Source of the DNA: Singulisphaera sp. | Lineage (GTDB): Bacteria > Planctomycetota > Planctomycetia > Isosphaerales > Isosphaeraceae | NCBI GenBank assembly: GCA_027451445.1 | Contig: DAIDJG010000612.1 | Span: forward strand, 1-34,016 | Direction: 5' to 3' | DNA length: 34,016 nt | Shown: piece after piece, positions 10,266 through 17,186 of the stretch | Layout: every line of letters starts with the position of its first letter | Numbering within the stretch: the stretch's first letter is position 1 | The notes under the pieces: generated by a model | Seen by the model: the letters and a program-made list of their open reading frames with translations, nothing else | What the model was told of the DNA's origin: nothing | Databases searched by the model: none | Translations under genes and position numbers: made by a program

Positions 10266-11111
10266 TTAAGCACCGAAGATTTCTTCGAGCTTCTTGCGCA
10301 TCACGCCGGCGTCCGCATCGATCCCGGTCCAGTACTTCAGCCCGATGACGCCTTGATTCACGAGCATGCCCAGTCCGTCAAGCACCGTACAGCCGCGCGC
10401 CTGGGCGTCGCGAACCAGGAGGGTGCGGGGCGGGTTGGGGATCACATCGGCCACCACCATTCCAGGATGGAGCGTATCGAGGTTGAGCGCGAGCCGTGCA
10501 TTCACATCGGGAAACAGGCCGATCGAGGTCGCATTCACAACGATGTCGATCCCTTGAGGCACGTCGAACGCGCCCTGCCACGGTACGAACTCGGCCGCGA
10601 CCGGCGTCTTCCGGCTCAAGAGCTCGGCAAGCTCGCGGCCGCGCTCAGGGCTCCGGTTGACGACGGTAATCTTCTTGATCCCCGCCAGGGCGGTCTCCAC
10701 ACCGATGGCTCTGGCCGCACCCCCAGCGCCGAACATAACGAGCGTTTTTCCCTTGGGGTCGACCACCTCACGCAACGATTCGACGAACCCCTTGCCATCG
10801 GTGTTCTCGCCGATGTACTTGCCGCCCCGCCGGACGACACAATTGACCGCTCCCATGATCGCGGCCGACTCTCCGAGCCCGTCGATATGCTGGATCACAG
10901 CGACCTTGTGCGGCAATGAGCAGTTGAAGCCCACCCAGCCCATCGCGCGTGCGCCTCGCACGGCGTCGGCGAGGTTCTCCGGCGGGATCTCGCAATTGAT
11001 GTAACGCCAGTCCAAACCATGGTGACGATACGCGGCCTCGATCATCGCCACCGTGGGATTCTCGGCACACGGATAGGCGAAACAACCCGTCAACTGACTC
11101 AAGAAGTTCAT
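10266..11111 (-). CDS. Shikimate dehydrogenase-like protein (AroE family)
   Basis: This 281-residue protein has the AroE fold order. The substrate domain contains the catalytic-lysine motif NCSLPHK (Lys69) and NTDGKGF (Asp105), the dinucleotide site is GAGGAAR at 128-134, followed by NRSPER, and the C-terminal motif is DGLGMLVNQG. Canonical AroE reduces 3-dehydroshikimate with NADPH in aromatic amino acid synthesis. The N-terminal Ser-x-Ser that binds the shikimate carboxylate is not evident: by my alignment the region reads Asn18-Pro19-Thr20. That points to a paralogue such as a quinate/shikimate or AroE-like dehydrogenase with another substrate. The gene is monofunctional, lies outside any aromatic-pathway cluster, and sits upstream of the PSD1/DUF1501 pair. 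The start is ATG 11111, with GGGAGAC a few bases upstream. Confidence 0.85.
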   Translation of the reverse strand: MNFLSQLTGCFAYPCAENPTVAMIEAAYRHHGLDWRYINCEIPPENLADAVRGARAMGWVGFNCSLPHKVAVIQHIDGLGESAAIMGAVNCVVRRGGKYIGENTDGKGFVESLREVVDPKGKTLVMFGAGGAARAIGVETALAGIKKITVVNRSPERGRELAELLSRKTPVAAEFVPWQGAFDVPQGIDIVVNATSIGLFPDVNARLALNLDTLHPGMVVADVIPNPPRTLLVRDAQARGCTVLDGLGMLVNQGVIGLKYWTGIDADAGVMRKKLEEIFGA

Positions 11112-11144
11112 AATGTCTCCCGCATCGCACTTGGTGGGTCGTCG

Positions 11145-11156
11145 AACGCTAGCGTT
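11145..11156. promoter_or_regulatory. Perfect 12-bp palindrome upstream of the AroE-like gene
   Basis: AACGCTAGCGTT is a perfect palindrome 33 bp upstream of the AroE-like start codon. Its position fits an operator or a structured 5' leader for the minus-strand operon. There is no independent evidence that it is bound by a protein. Confidence 0.35.
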
Positions 11157-11178
11157 GGATTAGATTACAATTGATATT

Positions 11179-11194
11179 CACGTCGGTCGACGTG
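11179..11194. promoter_or_regulatory. 16-bp inverted repeat upstream of the AroE-like gene
   Basis: CACGTCG-GT-CGACGTG is a perfect 7+7 inverted repeat with a 2-bp centre, 67 bp upstream of the AroE-like start. An AT-rich stretch lies between it and the 12-bp palindrome at 11145-11156, where a promoter could sit, although I found no convincing -35/-10 pair. It is an operator candidate only. Confidence 0.35.
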
Positions 11195-11224
11195 GTGCGC
11201 TCGCGGACAACCCCCTCAACAAAC

Positions 11225-11488
11225 GAAGGAGAATAGATAACTCCCCCCCTTGGGAAGGGGGGGTTGGGGGGGTGGGGAGTAGCCGTGGCCATTGGCCTGG
11301 TGCCTTCAGGCTCGCAGACCGTGCCCTTCGGTTTCTGGGTGATGATGGGGTCGCGAAGGTCTAGCGCTGTCGCCTGCGGGCACAGGCCAATGCCCACCCC
11401 CCCTAACCCCCCCTTCCCAAGGGGGGGAGTTATATGTTGGTTCCGCGCAAACGGAAAAACGACGCCCGACCATATCGTGCGCCATTCG
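11225..11488. repeat. G-tract inverted-repeat element, copy 1
   Basis: The core is a pair of about 40-bp inverted arms, 11237-11280 and 11393-11432, built from C7-TT-GGG-AA-G7 blocks, enclosing about 112 bp. The two arms are identical except for one extra base. The pairing extends inward: 11287-11299 (GGCCATTGGCCTG) matches the complement of 11383-11395 at 12 of 13 positions. Flanks beyond the arms (GAAGGAG on the left; TATATG and a CCGCGC-AAACGGA hairpin on the right) are conserved in a second copy at 31200-31460. The left arm has four G-tracts on the plus strand and the right arm four on the minus strand, so both could form G-quadruplexes. No transposase is nearby. It looks like a small non-coding repeat of MITE or REP type; it may also terminate transcription from the PfkB gene. 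Confidence 0.8.
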
Positions 11489-11516
11489 AACCCGAACCAG
11501 TCTTGTTGACCTTGTC

Positions 11517-12449
11517 TCATCGAACAGCTCGTTGTGTGTTTACAAGGTCGATCAGGCTCCTTGGCAACTCCGGCGTCGCCCCTGGTTGTGAAGCGACGAA
11601 CGCCCCCGCTGCGTTCGCGAGCCCGACGACATCTTGCAGCGGCCAGCCCAGCAGCAGTCCCACAAGAATCCCGGCCGAACACGCATCTCCCGCTCCCACG
11701 CTATCGGCCCCAGCCTGCAGAGGATAGTGAATGCTCTCTCCCGCAATCGTCCCCTGATTGGAGAACAGAAGGGTCCCCTCGGCTCCGCGAGTGAGCACCA
11801 CGACCTCGAGCCCAAAACGGCGCCTTAACGCCTCCGCTTGTTCTTCCGGTGTCGCGTTTTCGTCAGCGATGCCGAGCAGACGAACAACTCTCGGCAACTC
11901 CGCCTCATTCAATTTTACGACCGTCGCCAGCTCGACGCTTTGTCGAGCGATCTCCGCGCTGAAATACGACTGCCGCAGATTGACGTCGAACATGCGGATC
12001 GCGTTGGTTGCATGTCGGAGAAAGCTCTGAATCGTACTCCGGGAACGAGGGCTACGCTGGGCAAGCGTCCCAAAGCATACCGCATGACAGCCGTCGGCCA
12101 GTTGCTGCCAGTTTTCGTCGAACTCAAGCCAGTCCCACGCGACGTCTTCGGCGATCTCGTAGTCCGGCTCCCCGTCACGGAACGTGACGAGGACCCGGCC
12201 TGTTGGTTTCCGCTCGTCGATTTGGATCCCCAGAACAGGGATCCCTCGCGCGGACAGCTCTTCGAGGAGGCGTCCGCCCAGCTCATCCTGCCCGACGCGG
12301 CTCAACGGTAGACCAAACCCTCCCAGTCCGCGGACCAACTGGTGCGCATGGACCGCCGCATTCAACGGAGCCCCCCCGAGGACTTCTCGGTCGGGAAAGA
12401 CGTCGAAGAGGGCTTCACCCAGTCCGATGATCGTTGGTCCTGGCTTCAT
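11517..12449 (-). CDS. PfkB-family carbohydrate kinase (fructokinase-like)
   Basis: This 310-residue kinase belongs to the PfkB/ribokinase family and phosphorylates a sugar or sugar acid with ATP. The N-terminal GLGEALFDVFPD and GGAPLNAAVHAHQL stretches match signature 1 and resemble fructokinase-type members. The N-x-x-E motif is in KLNEAE, and signature 2 is DSVGAGDACSAG, with the catalytic base at Asp255. The length is normal and there is no export signal. The gene begins 24 bp after the regulator gene on the same strand, so the regulator and kinase form an operon that diverges from the sugar-uptake genes at 13870. That context implies the kinase acts on the imported sugar or a derivative. 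The exact substrate is unknown; fructose or a 2-keto sugar acid is plausible. The ribosome-binding site is weak. Confidence 0.92.
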   Translation of the reverse strand: MKPGPTIIGLGEALFDVFPDREVLGGAPLNAAVHAHQLVRGLGGFGLPLSRVGQDELGGRLLEELSARGIPVLGIQIDERKPTGRVLVTFRDGEPDYEIAEDVAWDWLEFDENWQQLADGCHAVCFGTLAQRSPRSRSTIQSFLRHATNAIRMFDVNLRQSYFSAEIARQSVELATVVKLNEAELPRVVRLLGIADENATPEEQAEALRRRFGLEVVVLTRGAEGTLLFSNQGTIAGESIHYPLQAGADSVGAGDACSAGILVGLLLGWPLQDVVGLANAAGAFVASQPGATPELPRSLIDLVNTQRAVR

Positions 12450-12473
12450 GTTGGCGAGTTCACAACGACAAAC

Positions 12474-13637
12474 TCATGGGGCGCCACACGACTGTCGAAC
12501 AACCAAACGCGGTTCCAGCAGTACCGTCCGCAGAGGCAAATCCGGTTGAGCGATCCGCTCCAGCAACGTGCTGAGAGCGACCGTCCCGAGTTCTCGGCAA
12601 GGCTGCTGCATCGTCGTCAATGGGACACCAAGCCACTGGGCGTACTTCACGTCGTCGAACCCGACGACACCGACGTCCTCTGGCACGCGCAGCCCTTGAG
12701 CGAAGAGAACCTGCATGAGTCGGGCGGCCGTGATGTCGTTCGCACAAATGATGGCTTCCGGACGGACGGCTTTCAGGAATGCTCGGACGAACGCGGCGTC
12801 ACCTGGGTCGCCGAACCGGACCCAGTCGCGAGCGGGCGTTGCACCGGCGTCCCACAAGGCCTCGCGATAGCCTGCGATCCGTCGCTCGACCGTCGGCGCC
12901 GATCGGGGACGCGCCAGGAAGCCGATCCGTCGGCGACCCTGTTGGATCAAGTGCTGTGTGAGTACGTAACTCCCGCGCACGTTGTCGATCCCGACGAGAT
13001 CGAAGCGGCTCCTCGCAGGGAACGGGACGGTATCGCGGTCGAGCAGGATTACGGGAATTCGCGCACGATCGAGCGCAGCGAGGATGCTCTGGTTCGTTTT
13101 GCCCTCATCGGATGTGAACTCCACCGGCGCGAAGAAGACCCCGGCCACCCCTTGCTCGACAAAGTTTCGGCACGCTTGCTCCGCCCGGCTCAGGCGGGTG
13201 GCCAGTCCAAGGGAGACATCATCCAGACCTTTGAGGCCGTCCGCGAGCGTACCTTTTTCCGGATGGTCGCCCGAGTCGCCCCAAAGGAGCGAATGGCCTA
13301 AAGTCTGGATCCGACGGGCGATCTGGGCGCAGATCGGTTCGAAGATCTCGGCCTGCCCCAATTCCGGGATCAACAGCCCGAACAGCTTTCGAGCTGTGCC
13401 GTTCGTCTCCGGAGTCCGGACGAACGTCCCTGACCCAGCCCGTCGCTCGATGAGACCCGCATGCTGCAGCTCGCGCAAGGCGCGTGCCACCGTCGGTCGC
13501 GAGGTCTGGAAAAGCTCCGTGAGCTCATGCTCGCTCGGCAGGCGCTCACCGGCCCGGCGCTCACCCGACTGGATTGCGCGTTCGAGATACTCAAAGATCT
13601 CGGCATGTTTGCGCTTTTTCGCAACCTGCGAGGGCAT
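12474..13637 (-). CDS. GntR-type transcriptional regulator with LacI-like sugar-sensing domain (AraR-like architecture)
   Basis: This 387-residue regulator has an N-terminal GntR winged helix (about residues 11-75), including AGERLPSEHELTELFQTSR and the wing GLIERRAGSGTFVR. A LacI/periplasmic-binding-protein-type effector domain follows (about 85-380), with GLLIPELG at its start, RARIPVILLDRD mid-domain and the ending VGVVGFDDVKYA. The same arrangement occurs in Bacillus AraR, so a sugar is the probable effector and repression the probable mode. The start at ATG 13637 has AAGGTG upstream. The gene is followed by the PfkB kinase and diverges from the binding-protein gene, whose promoter overlaps a palindrome at 13702-13714. 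I infer that this protein binds there and controls both transcripts. The effector is unknown. Confidence 0.92.
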   Translation of the reverse strand: MPSQVAKKRKHAEIFEYLERAIQSGERRAGERLPSEHELTELFQTSRPTVARALRELQHAGLIERRAGSGTFVRTPETNGTARKLFGLLIPELGQAEIFEPICAQIARRIQTLGHSLLWGDSGDHPEKGTLADGLKGLDDVSLGLATRLSRAEQACRNFVEQGVAGVFFAPVEFTSDEGKTNQSILAALDRARIPVILLDRDTVPFPARSRFDLVGIDNVRGSYVLTQHLIQQGRRRIGFLARPRSAPTVERRIAGYREALWDAGATPARDWVRFGDPGDAAFVRAFLKAVRPEAIICANDITAARLMQVLFAQGLRVPEDVGVVGFDDVKYAQWLGVPLTTMQQPCRELGTVALSTLLERIAQPDLPLRTVLLEPRLVVRQSCGAP

Positions 13638-13678
13638 GTCGGCGCACCTTCTGAAAACTCGGCCCGCTCACGAGAGTG

Positions 13679-13707
13679 ATATTACAGGTCGCTTGCGGCG
13701 GTGTCAA
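13679..13707 (-). promoter_or_regulatory. Predicted sigma-70-like promoter of the regulator-kinase operon
   Basis: On the minus strand, TTGACA (13707-13702) and TAATAT (13684-13679) are separated by 17 bp. The -35 is perfect and the -10 matches the consensus at four positions. Transcription would start about 35 nt before the regulator ATG at 13637. The -35 forms one half of the central palindrome. Confidence 0.6.
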
Positions 13708-13714
13708 CTTGACA
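13702..13714. promoter_or_regulatory. Candidate operator palindrome between divergent sugar genes
   Basis: TGTCAA-C-TTGACA is a perfect 6+1+6 palindrome formed by the back-to-back -35 boxes of the two divergent promoters. A dimeric GntR-family regulator bound here would block both transcripts at once. The TACAGG direct repeats at 13683-13688 and 13715-13720 flank it. The regulator is encoded next to it, so autoregulation is the natural inference. Confidence 0.55.
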
Positions 13715-13736
13715 ATACAGGATCGGCTCGTATAGG
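13709..13736 (+). promoter_or_regulatory. Predicted sigma-70-like promoter of the sugar-uptake operon
   Basis: TTGACA (13709-13714) and TATAGG (13731-13736) are separated by 16 bp on the plus strand. The binding-protein ATG is at 13870, giving a leader of about 125 nt. I saw no attenuator or riboswitch in that leader. Confidence 0.55.
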
Positions 13737-13869
13737 CTTCGGACACTTCCCTGAGATTTCACGATCCGTGGGCGAGTTGGAAGGTGATCGGTCGCGGTCA
13801 TGTAGGGTGCTTACTTGCTCGTTGGGCCGCGCGGCGCTTGTAAACTCAGCTTTGAGGAGCGAAGGTTCG

Positions 13870-14889
13870 ATGTCATTACCGCTGCCCGCGCGCGAAGTCC
13901 GGTCCCGATTGTCGGTGTGGGCCGGTATCGCCTCAATCCTGGTTGCCGGCTGCGGTAATCCGGAAGGAAACACCGCGGCGAAAACCGAGGTTGCGAAATC
14001 GACCCCCAAAGCGTTCAAGGGGACGATCGCGGTCTCGGTGCTCACGCTCACGAATCCTTACTTCAAGGTGATCGCCGACACGGTCATGGACGAAGCCGCC
14101 AAGAAGGGCTACGAAGTGCTCGTCACAAGCGGCGAGTTCGACGTGGCGAAGCAGCAGAACCAGGTCAAGGATTTCATCGTCAAGAAGGTGTCGGCGATCA
14201 TCCTCTGTCCGTGCGACTCACGATCGATCGGTCCGGCGATCCAGGAAGCCACCACAGCCGGGATTCCGGTTTTCACCGCCGACATCGCCTGTCTGGCGCC
14301 CGGCGTTAAGGTGGTTTCACACATTGCCACGGACAATTACGGGGGCGGCAAGCAGGCGGCAAACGCCATGATCGAGGCCCTGGGCGAGGCAGGTGGGAAG
14401 GTCGTGATCCTCGACTTCAAGCAAGCGGAGTCGTGCCTGCTGCGGGTGAAAGGGTTCAAGGAAGTCGTCGAGAAGCACAACGAAGGGCGGATGTCGGGTA
14501 AGATCGAGATCGTCGCGGAATTGCCGGGAGACGGAAAGAAGGATCAAGGGTTCAAGTGTGCGGAGGATGCACTTCAGGCCCACCCCGACATGGCCGGCAT
14601 ATTCGCAATCAACGACCCCTCCGCACTCGGGGCGCAGGCGGCGCTGGAAAAGGCGGGCAAGGCGAGCCAGATCAAGATCGTCGGGTTTGACGGCCAACCC
14701 GAGGGCAAGCAGGGAATCAAGGAGGGCAAGATCTACGCCGACCCGATTCAGTTTCCTGACCGGATCGGGCGAATGACGGTCGACTCGATCATGGCTTACT
14801 TTGCTGGCGAGGACGTACCGCCGGAGCAGTTGATCCCGACCGCGCTCTATCGGCAGGCCGACGCACTGAAAGACCCCGAATTGAGATAA
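13870..14889 (+). CDS. Sugar ABC transporter substrate-binding lipoprotein (type 1, ribose-binding-like)
   Basis: This 339-residue protein has a lipoprotein signal peptide with lipobox LVAGC, Cys28 being the lipid-attachment site. A type 1 periplasmic-binding domain of the ribose/galactose class (Peripla_BP_4-like) follows. Its landmarks are IAVSVLTLTNPYFKVIADTV at the start, VSAIILCPCDSRSIGPAI, GIPVFTADIA and the hinge-region QIKIVGFDGQPEGKQGIKEG. The open frame extends far upstream, but the ATG at 13870 is chosen for the signal peptide and for the GAGGAGCGAAGG ribosome-binding site. The permease gene begins 6 bp after the stop, so the two are coupled. The ligand is most likely a mono- or small oligosaccharide; its identity is not evident. 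Confidence 0.92.
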   Translation: MSLPLPAREVRSRLSVWAGIASILVAGCGNPEGNTAAKTEVAKSTPKAFKGTIAVSVLTLTNPYFKVIADTVMDEAAKKGYEVLVTSGEFDVAKQQNQVKDFIVKKVSAIILCPCDSRSIGPAIQEATTAGIPVFTADIACLAPGVKVVSHIATDNYGGGKQAANAMIEALGEAGGKVVILDFKQAESCLLRVKGFKEVVEKHNEGRMSGKIEIVAELPGDGKKDQGFKCAEDALQAHPDMAGIFAINDPSALGAQAALEKAGKASQIKIVGFDGQPEGKQGIKEGKIYADPIQFPDRIGRMTVDSIMAYFAGEDVPPEQLIPTALYRQADALKDPELR

Positions 14890-14895
14890 GACCGC

Positions 14896-16227
14896 ATGGC
14901 TCGGGTTCGCCTTCCCAGAAGCCTCGGCTTCGTCCTTGGCGACTACGGCATCCTCTCGGTATTGCTGCTGCTTTGCGCCTTCTTCAGTCTCGTCACGCGT
15001 GCCGAACAGTTCCCGACGGGTGCCGAGGCGGCTCGCCAGTTGGCCGACGAATTGGCAGCACGCGGGGACGGTAAGGTAGTCATCGTGGTGCGCGACAACG
15101 AGGACGACCGAGCGTTCGCCAGGGAGTTGGAGCGCCAACTCGAACGCCGCCACATGTTGGTCGCGGCGTCCGTCCACGGACAGCCCGCGGACGCCCGGCG
15201 CGCGATCGTCAAGGTCGCGGAGCGTGGCGAACGCATCATCGCATTCGCGTGCAACCAGGTGACTTCGTCGTGGAGCATCTACGAGCCTTTTACCTCGCGT
15301 TACCCGTCCTTGTCCGGCGCCATCGTTGCGAAACCCAAAGGCTACGTTTGGCCCAACTTTCTCAAGACGGACAACCTGCTGAACGTCGCGAACCAGATCG
15401 CAGTCATCGCCCTGATCGCCATCGGCATGACCATGGTCATCATTACGGGCGGAATCGACCTATCGGTCGGTAGTCTGATCGCCCTGTCGGCCGTCGTCAC
15501 CGCGCGGCTGATCCGGGACGTCGGGGGGGCCGAGTCGGCCAGCACTCTGGGGATGCTGGCGGCCGGATGCGGCGGCGTGCTCATCTGTGCGGCGTCCGGG
15601 GTCTTCTCGGGCGGAATGGTGACGCTCTTTCGGATTCCACCGTTCATCGTCACGGTCGCGATGATGCTGGTATCCAGCGGTCTTGCCTACATCCTGGCGA
15701 ACGGTGAATCGATCAACCGCGTGCCCGATGCCTTCATCACTCTGGGCCGGGGCTCGGCGCTTTTCCACATTCCGAACGGGGTCGTGCTCATGCTGCTGGC
15801 GTACGCCTGCGCGCAGTTGGTGATGACACGAACTGTGTTCGGACGCTACCTCTACGCCGTGGGGGGCAACGCCGAAGCGGCAAGGCTCTCCGGTGTTCCC
15901 GTCCGGCGAATGCTCCTCGTCGCCTATACACTCTGCGGCGCACTCGCCGGTCTCGGTGGGGTCGTCATGGCCTCGCAGCTCAAGAGCGGCGCACCCACGT
16001 ATGGGCAGTTGTACGAGCTCTACGTGATCGCCGCGGTCGTCGTAGGCGGGACGTCGTTGTCAGGTGGTCGCGGTAAGATCCTCGGAACGCTGATCGGAGC
16101 GTTCATTATCGCGGTCATCCAGAACGGCATGAACCTGACCGGGGTCGAGAGCTACACGCAAAAGATCGTGCTCGGGCTGGTGATTCTGGGCGCCGTGATG
16201 CTTGACCGCCTCAAGCGTGGGCGCTGA
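14896..16227 (+). CDS. RbsC-like ABC sugar transporter permease with an alpha/beta insert after TM1
   Basis: This 443-residue permease belongs to the ribose-type family (BPD_transp_2). The family signature GMTMVIITGGIDLSVGSLIA lies at about 177-196, and further hydrophobic segments follow to the end, including VVVGGTSLSGGRGKILGTLIG. RbsC homologues run from TM1 almost directly into the P-N-F motif. Here about 110 residues (36-148) intervene between TM1 (17-34) and PNFLKTDN (153-160). The insert alternates helices and strands (VVIVVRDNED; ADARRAIVKVAER; RIIAFACN), like half of a binding-protein lobe, and should face outside. The gene follows the binding protein by 6 bp. No ATPase gene is adjacent, which is unusual for this transporter class. 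Confidence 0.9.
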   Translation: MARVRLPRSLGFVLGDYGILSVLLLLCAFFSLVTRAEQFPTGAEAARQLADELAARGDGKVVIVVRDNEDDRAFARELERQLERRHMLVAASVHGQPADARRAIVKVAERGERIIAFACNQVTSSWSIYEPFTSRYPSLSGAIVAKPKGYVWPNFLKTDNLLNVANQIAVIALIAIGMTMVIITGGIDLSVGSLIALSAVVTARLIRDVGGAESASTLGMLAAGCGGVLICAASGVFSGGMVTLFRIPPFIVTVAMMLVSSGLAYILANGESINRVPDAFITLGRGSALFHIPNGVVLMLLAYACAQLVMTRTVFGRYLYAVGGNAEAARLSGVPVRRMLLVAYTLCGALAGLGGVVMASQLKSGAPTYGQLYELYVIAAVVVGGTSLSGGRGKILGTLIGAFIIAVIQNGMNLTGVESYTQKIVLGLVILGAVMLDRLKRGR

Positions 16228-16308
16228 GAATGAGTGCGCTTTGCGGTGTTTGCCGTGCAGATGTTCGAACGATGAGGGCTGGAGGTCCATCGAGAAGGAG
16301 TCGGCTTT

Positions 16309-17130
16309 ATGAAGGCGAAGCTCCTTGTTCTCGGCGTGTTGGCGCTCGCGCTCACCGGCGCCGATCCCAAAGTGAAGAAGACGCGTGTCGCGAAGAGCCC
16401 CACGGTTGAGCCGGGTGCTCGTGTGACGATCAGCGTCCCCGCTCGGTTCGCCAGTGCAACGGCCTTTCCGAACGAGAAGGAATACCGCGCGTTCCTTGAG
16501 AGCGCCAGGGAAAAGGATGTCAGTGCGATCGTCCGCCAGTACGGCACCCGAGGTTTGATCGGGAAGCGGCCGGGGTTGAGCGTCGAGGTTCTGGCGGTGA
16601 GCGACGAGCCAGATTTCGCGCTGCATGCCCCTGTGGCTCGCGTCAAAGTGGCGGATTCTCAGAACACGGCGGATTCGTTCTGGATTCCGCTGCAATACCT
16701 TCGCCAACCGTCGACCCCCATTCCGGCAAGCGAGGATCGCCTCCCGATTCTCTTCGACGAACGCGTGAGGAACTACGTTCCCCGGGAAGGCGACGACGTC
16801 GAGTTGTACAACTATGATGCCGGCGGTGTTGCCGTTGCGCCGGAGTACGCGACCCTTGCTCGCTACGCCCAGACCCGCGATAAGGCGGGCGCGCAGAAGC
16901 GGGGCGAGGTCACGATTGTCGCCGACTGGTCCACGGCGAAGGTGCTCGATGTCCAGAAGCGGGCCGAGAAGAAGAGCATTTCCTCACTTCGGGTCCGGAT
17001 GGCCCAACCGCCGCTCGAGGGGAAGGAGGTTTGGGTGATCGCGGATCAGTGTCATCCCAGGCCGAAGGAGGGAGAAGACTTCACGATCTCGATTCGGACT
17101 TACGATAGCGTGGTGCGACCAGTGCGCTGA
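16309..17130 (+). CDS. Exported protein of unknown function with two similar beta-rich halves
   Basis: This 273-residue protein starts with a signal peptide (to about residue 18). I do not recognise the family. The mature part seems to contain two related modules of about 100 residues. Each begins with a G-x-x-V strand, continues through an E-Y-containing helix (KEYRAFLESA; PEYATLARYA) and a V-rich strand, and ends in an R-V-K/R strand followed by an F/V-W-I/V motif (SFWIPLQY; EVWVIADQ). The pattern is SH3-like. The ATG at 16309 has an AGAAGGAG ribosome-binding site. It lies 81 bp after the permease and 56 bp before the Gfo/Idh gene, on the same strand, so it is probably part of the sugar-uptake operon. 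A role in envelope binding or as an accessory factor is only a guess. Confidence 0.75.
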   Translation: MKAKLLVLGVLALALTGADPKVKKTRVAKSPTVEPGARVTISVPARFASATAFPNEKEYRAFLESAREKDVSAIVRQYGTRGLIGKRPGLSVEVLAVSDEPDFALHAPVARVKVADSQNTADSFWIPLQYLRQPSTPIPASEDRLPILFDERVRNYVPREGDDVELYNYDAGGVAVAPEYATLARYAQTRDKAGAQKRGEVTIVADWSTAKVLDVQKRAEKKSISSLRVRMAQPPLEGKEVWVIADQCHPRPKEGEDFTISIRTYDSVVRPVR

Positions 17131-17186
17131 GGAGCTTGTGTTGTTGTCCGCCCGTCTTGGGCGAAAACCGAGGGGAGAGCCGATTC

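Noticed and set aside
11149-11682. A 177-codon minus-strand frame through the repeat element with TPPLGKGG and NPPFPRGG stretches
   Set aside because: The protein is just the translated G/C-tract arms plus the end of the PfkB gene in the wrong frame; the same translated pattern appears at copy 2 without frame conservation.
12982-13869. Long N-terminal extension of the sugar-binding protein frame
   Set aside because: It runs antisense through the regulator gene and the divergent promoters. The ATG at 13870 has a strong ribosome-binding site and begins a lipoprotein signal.
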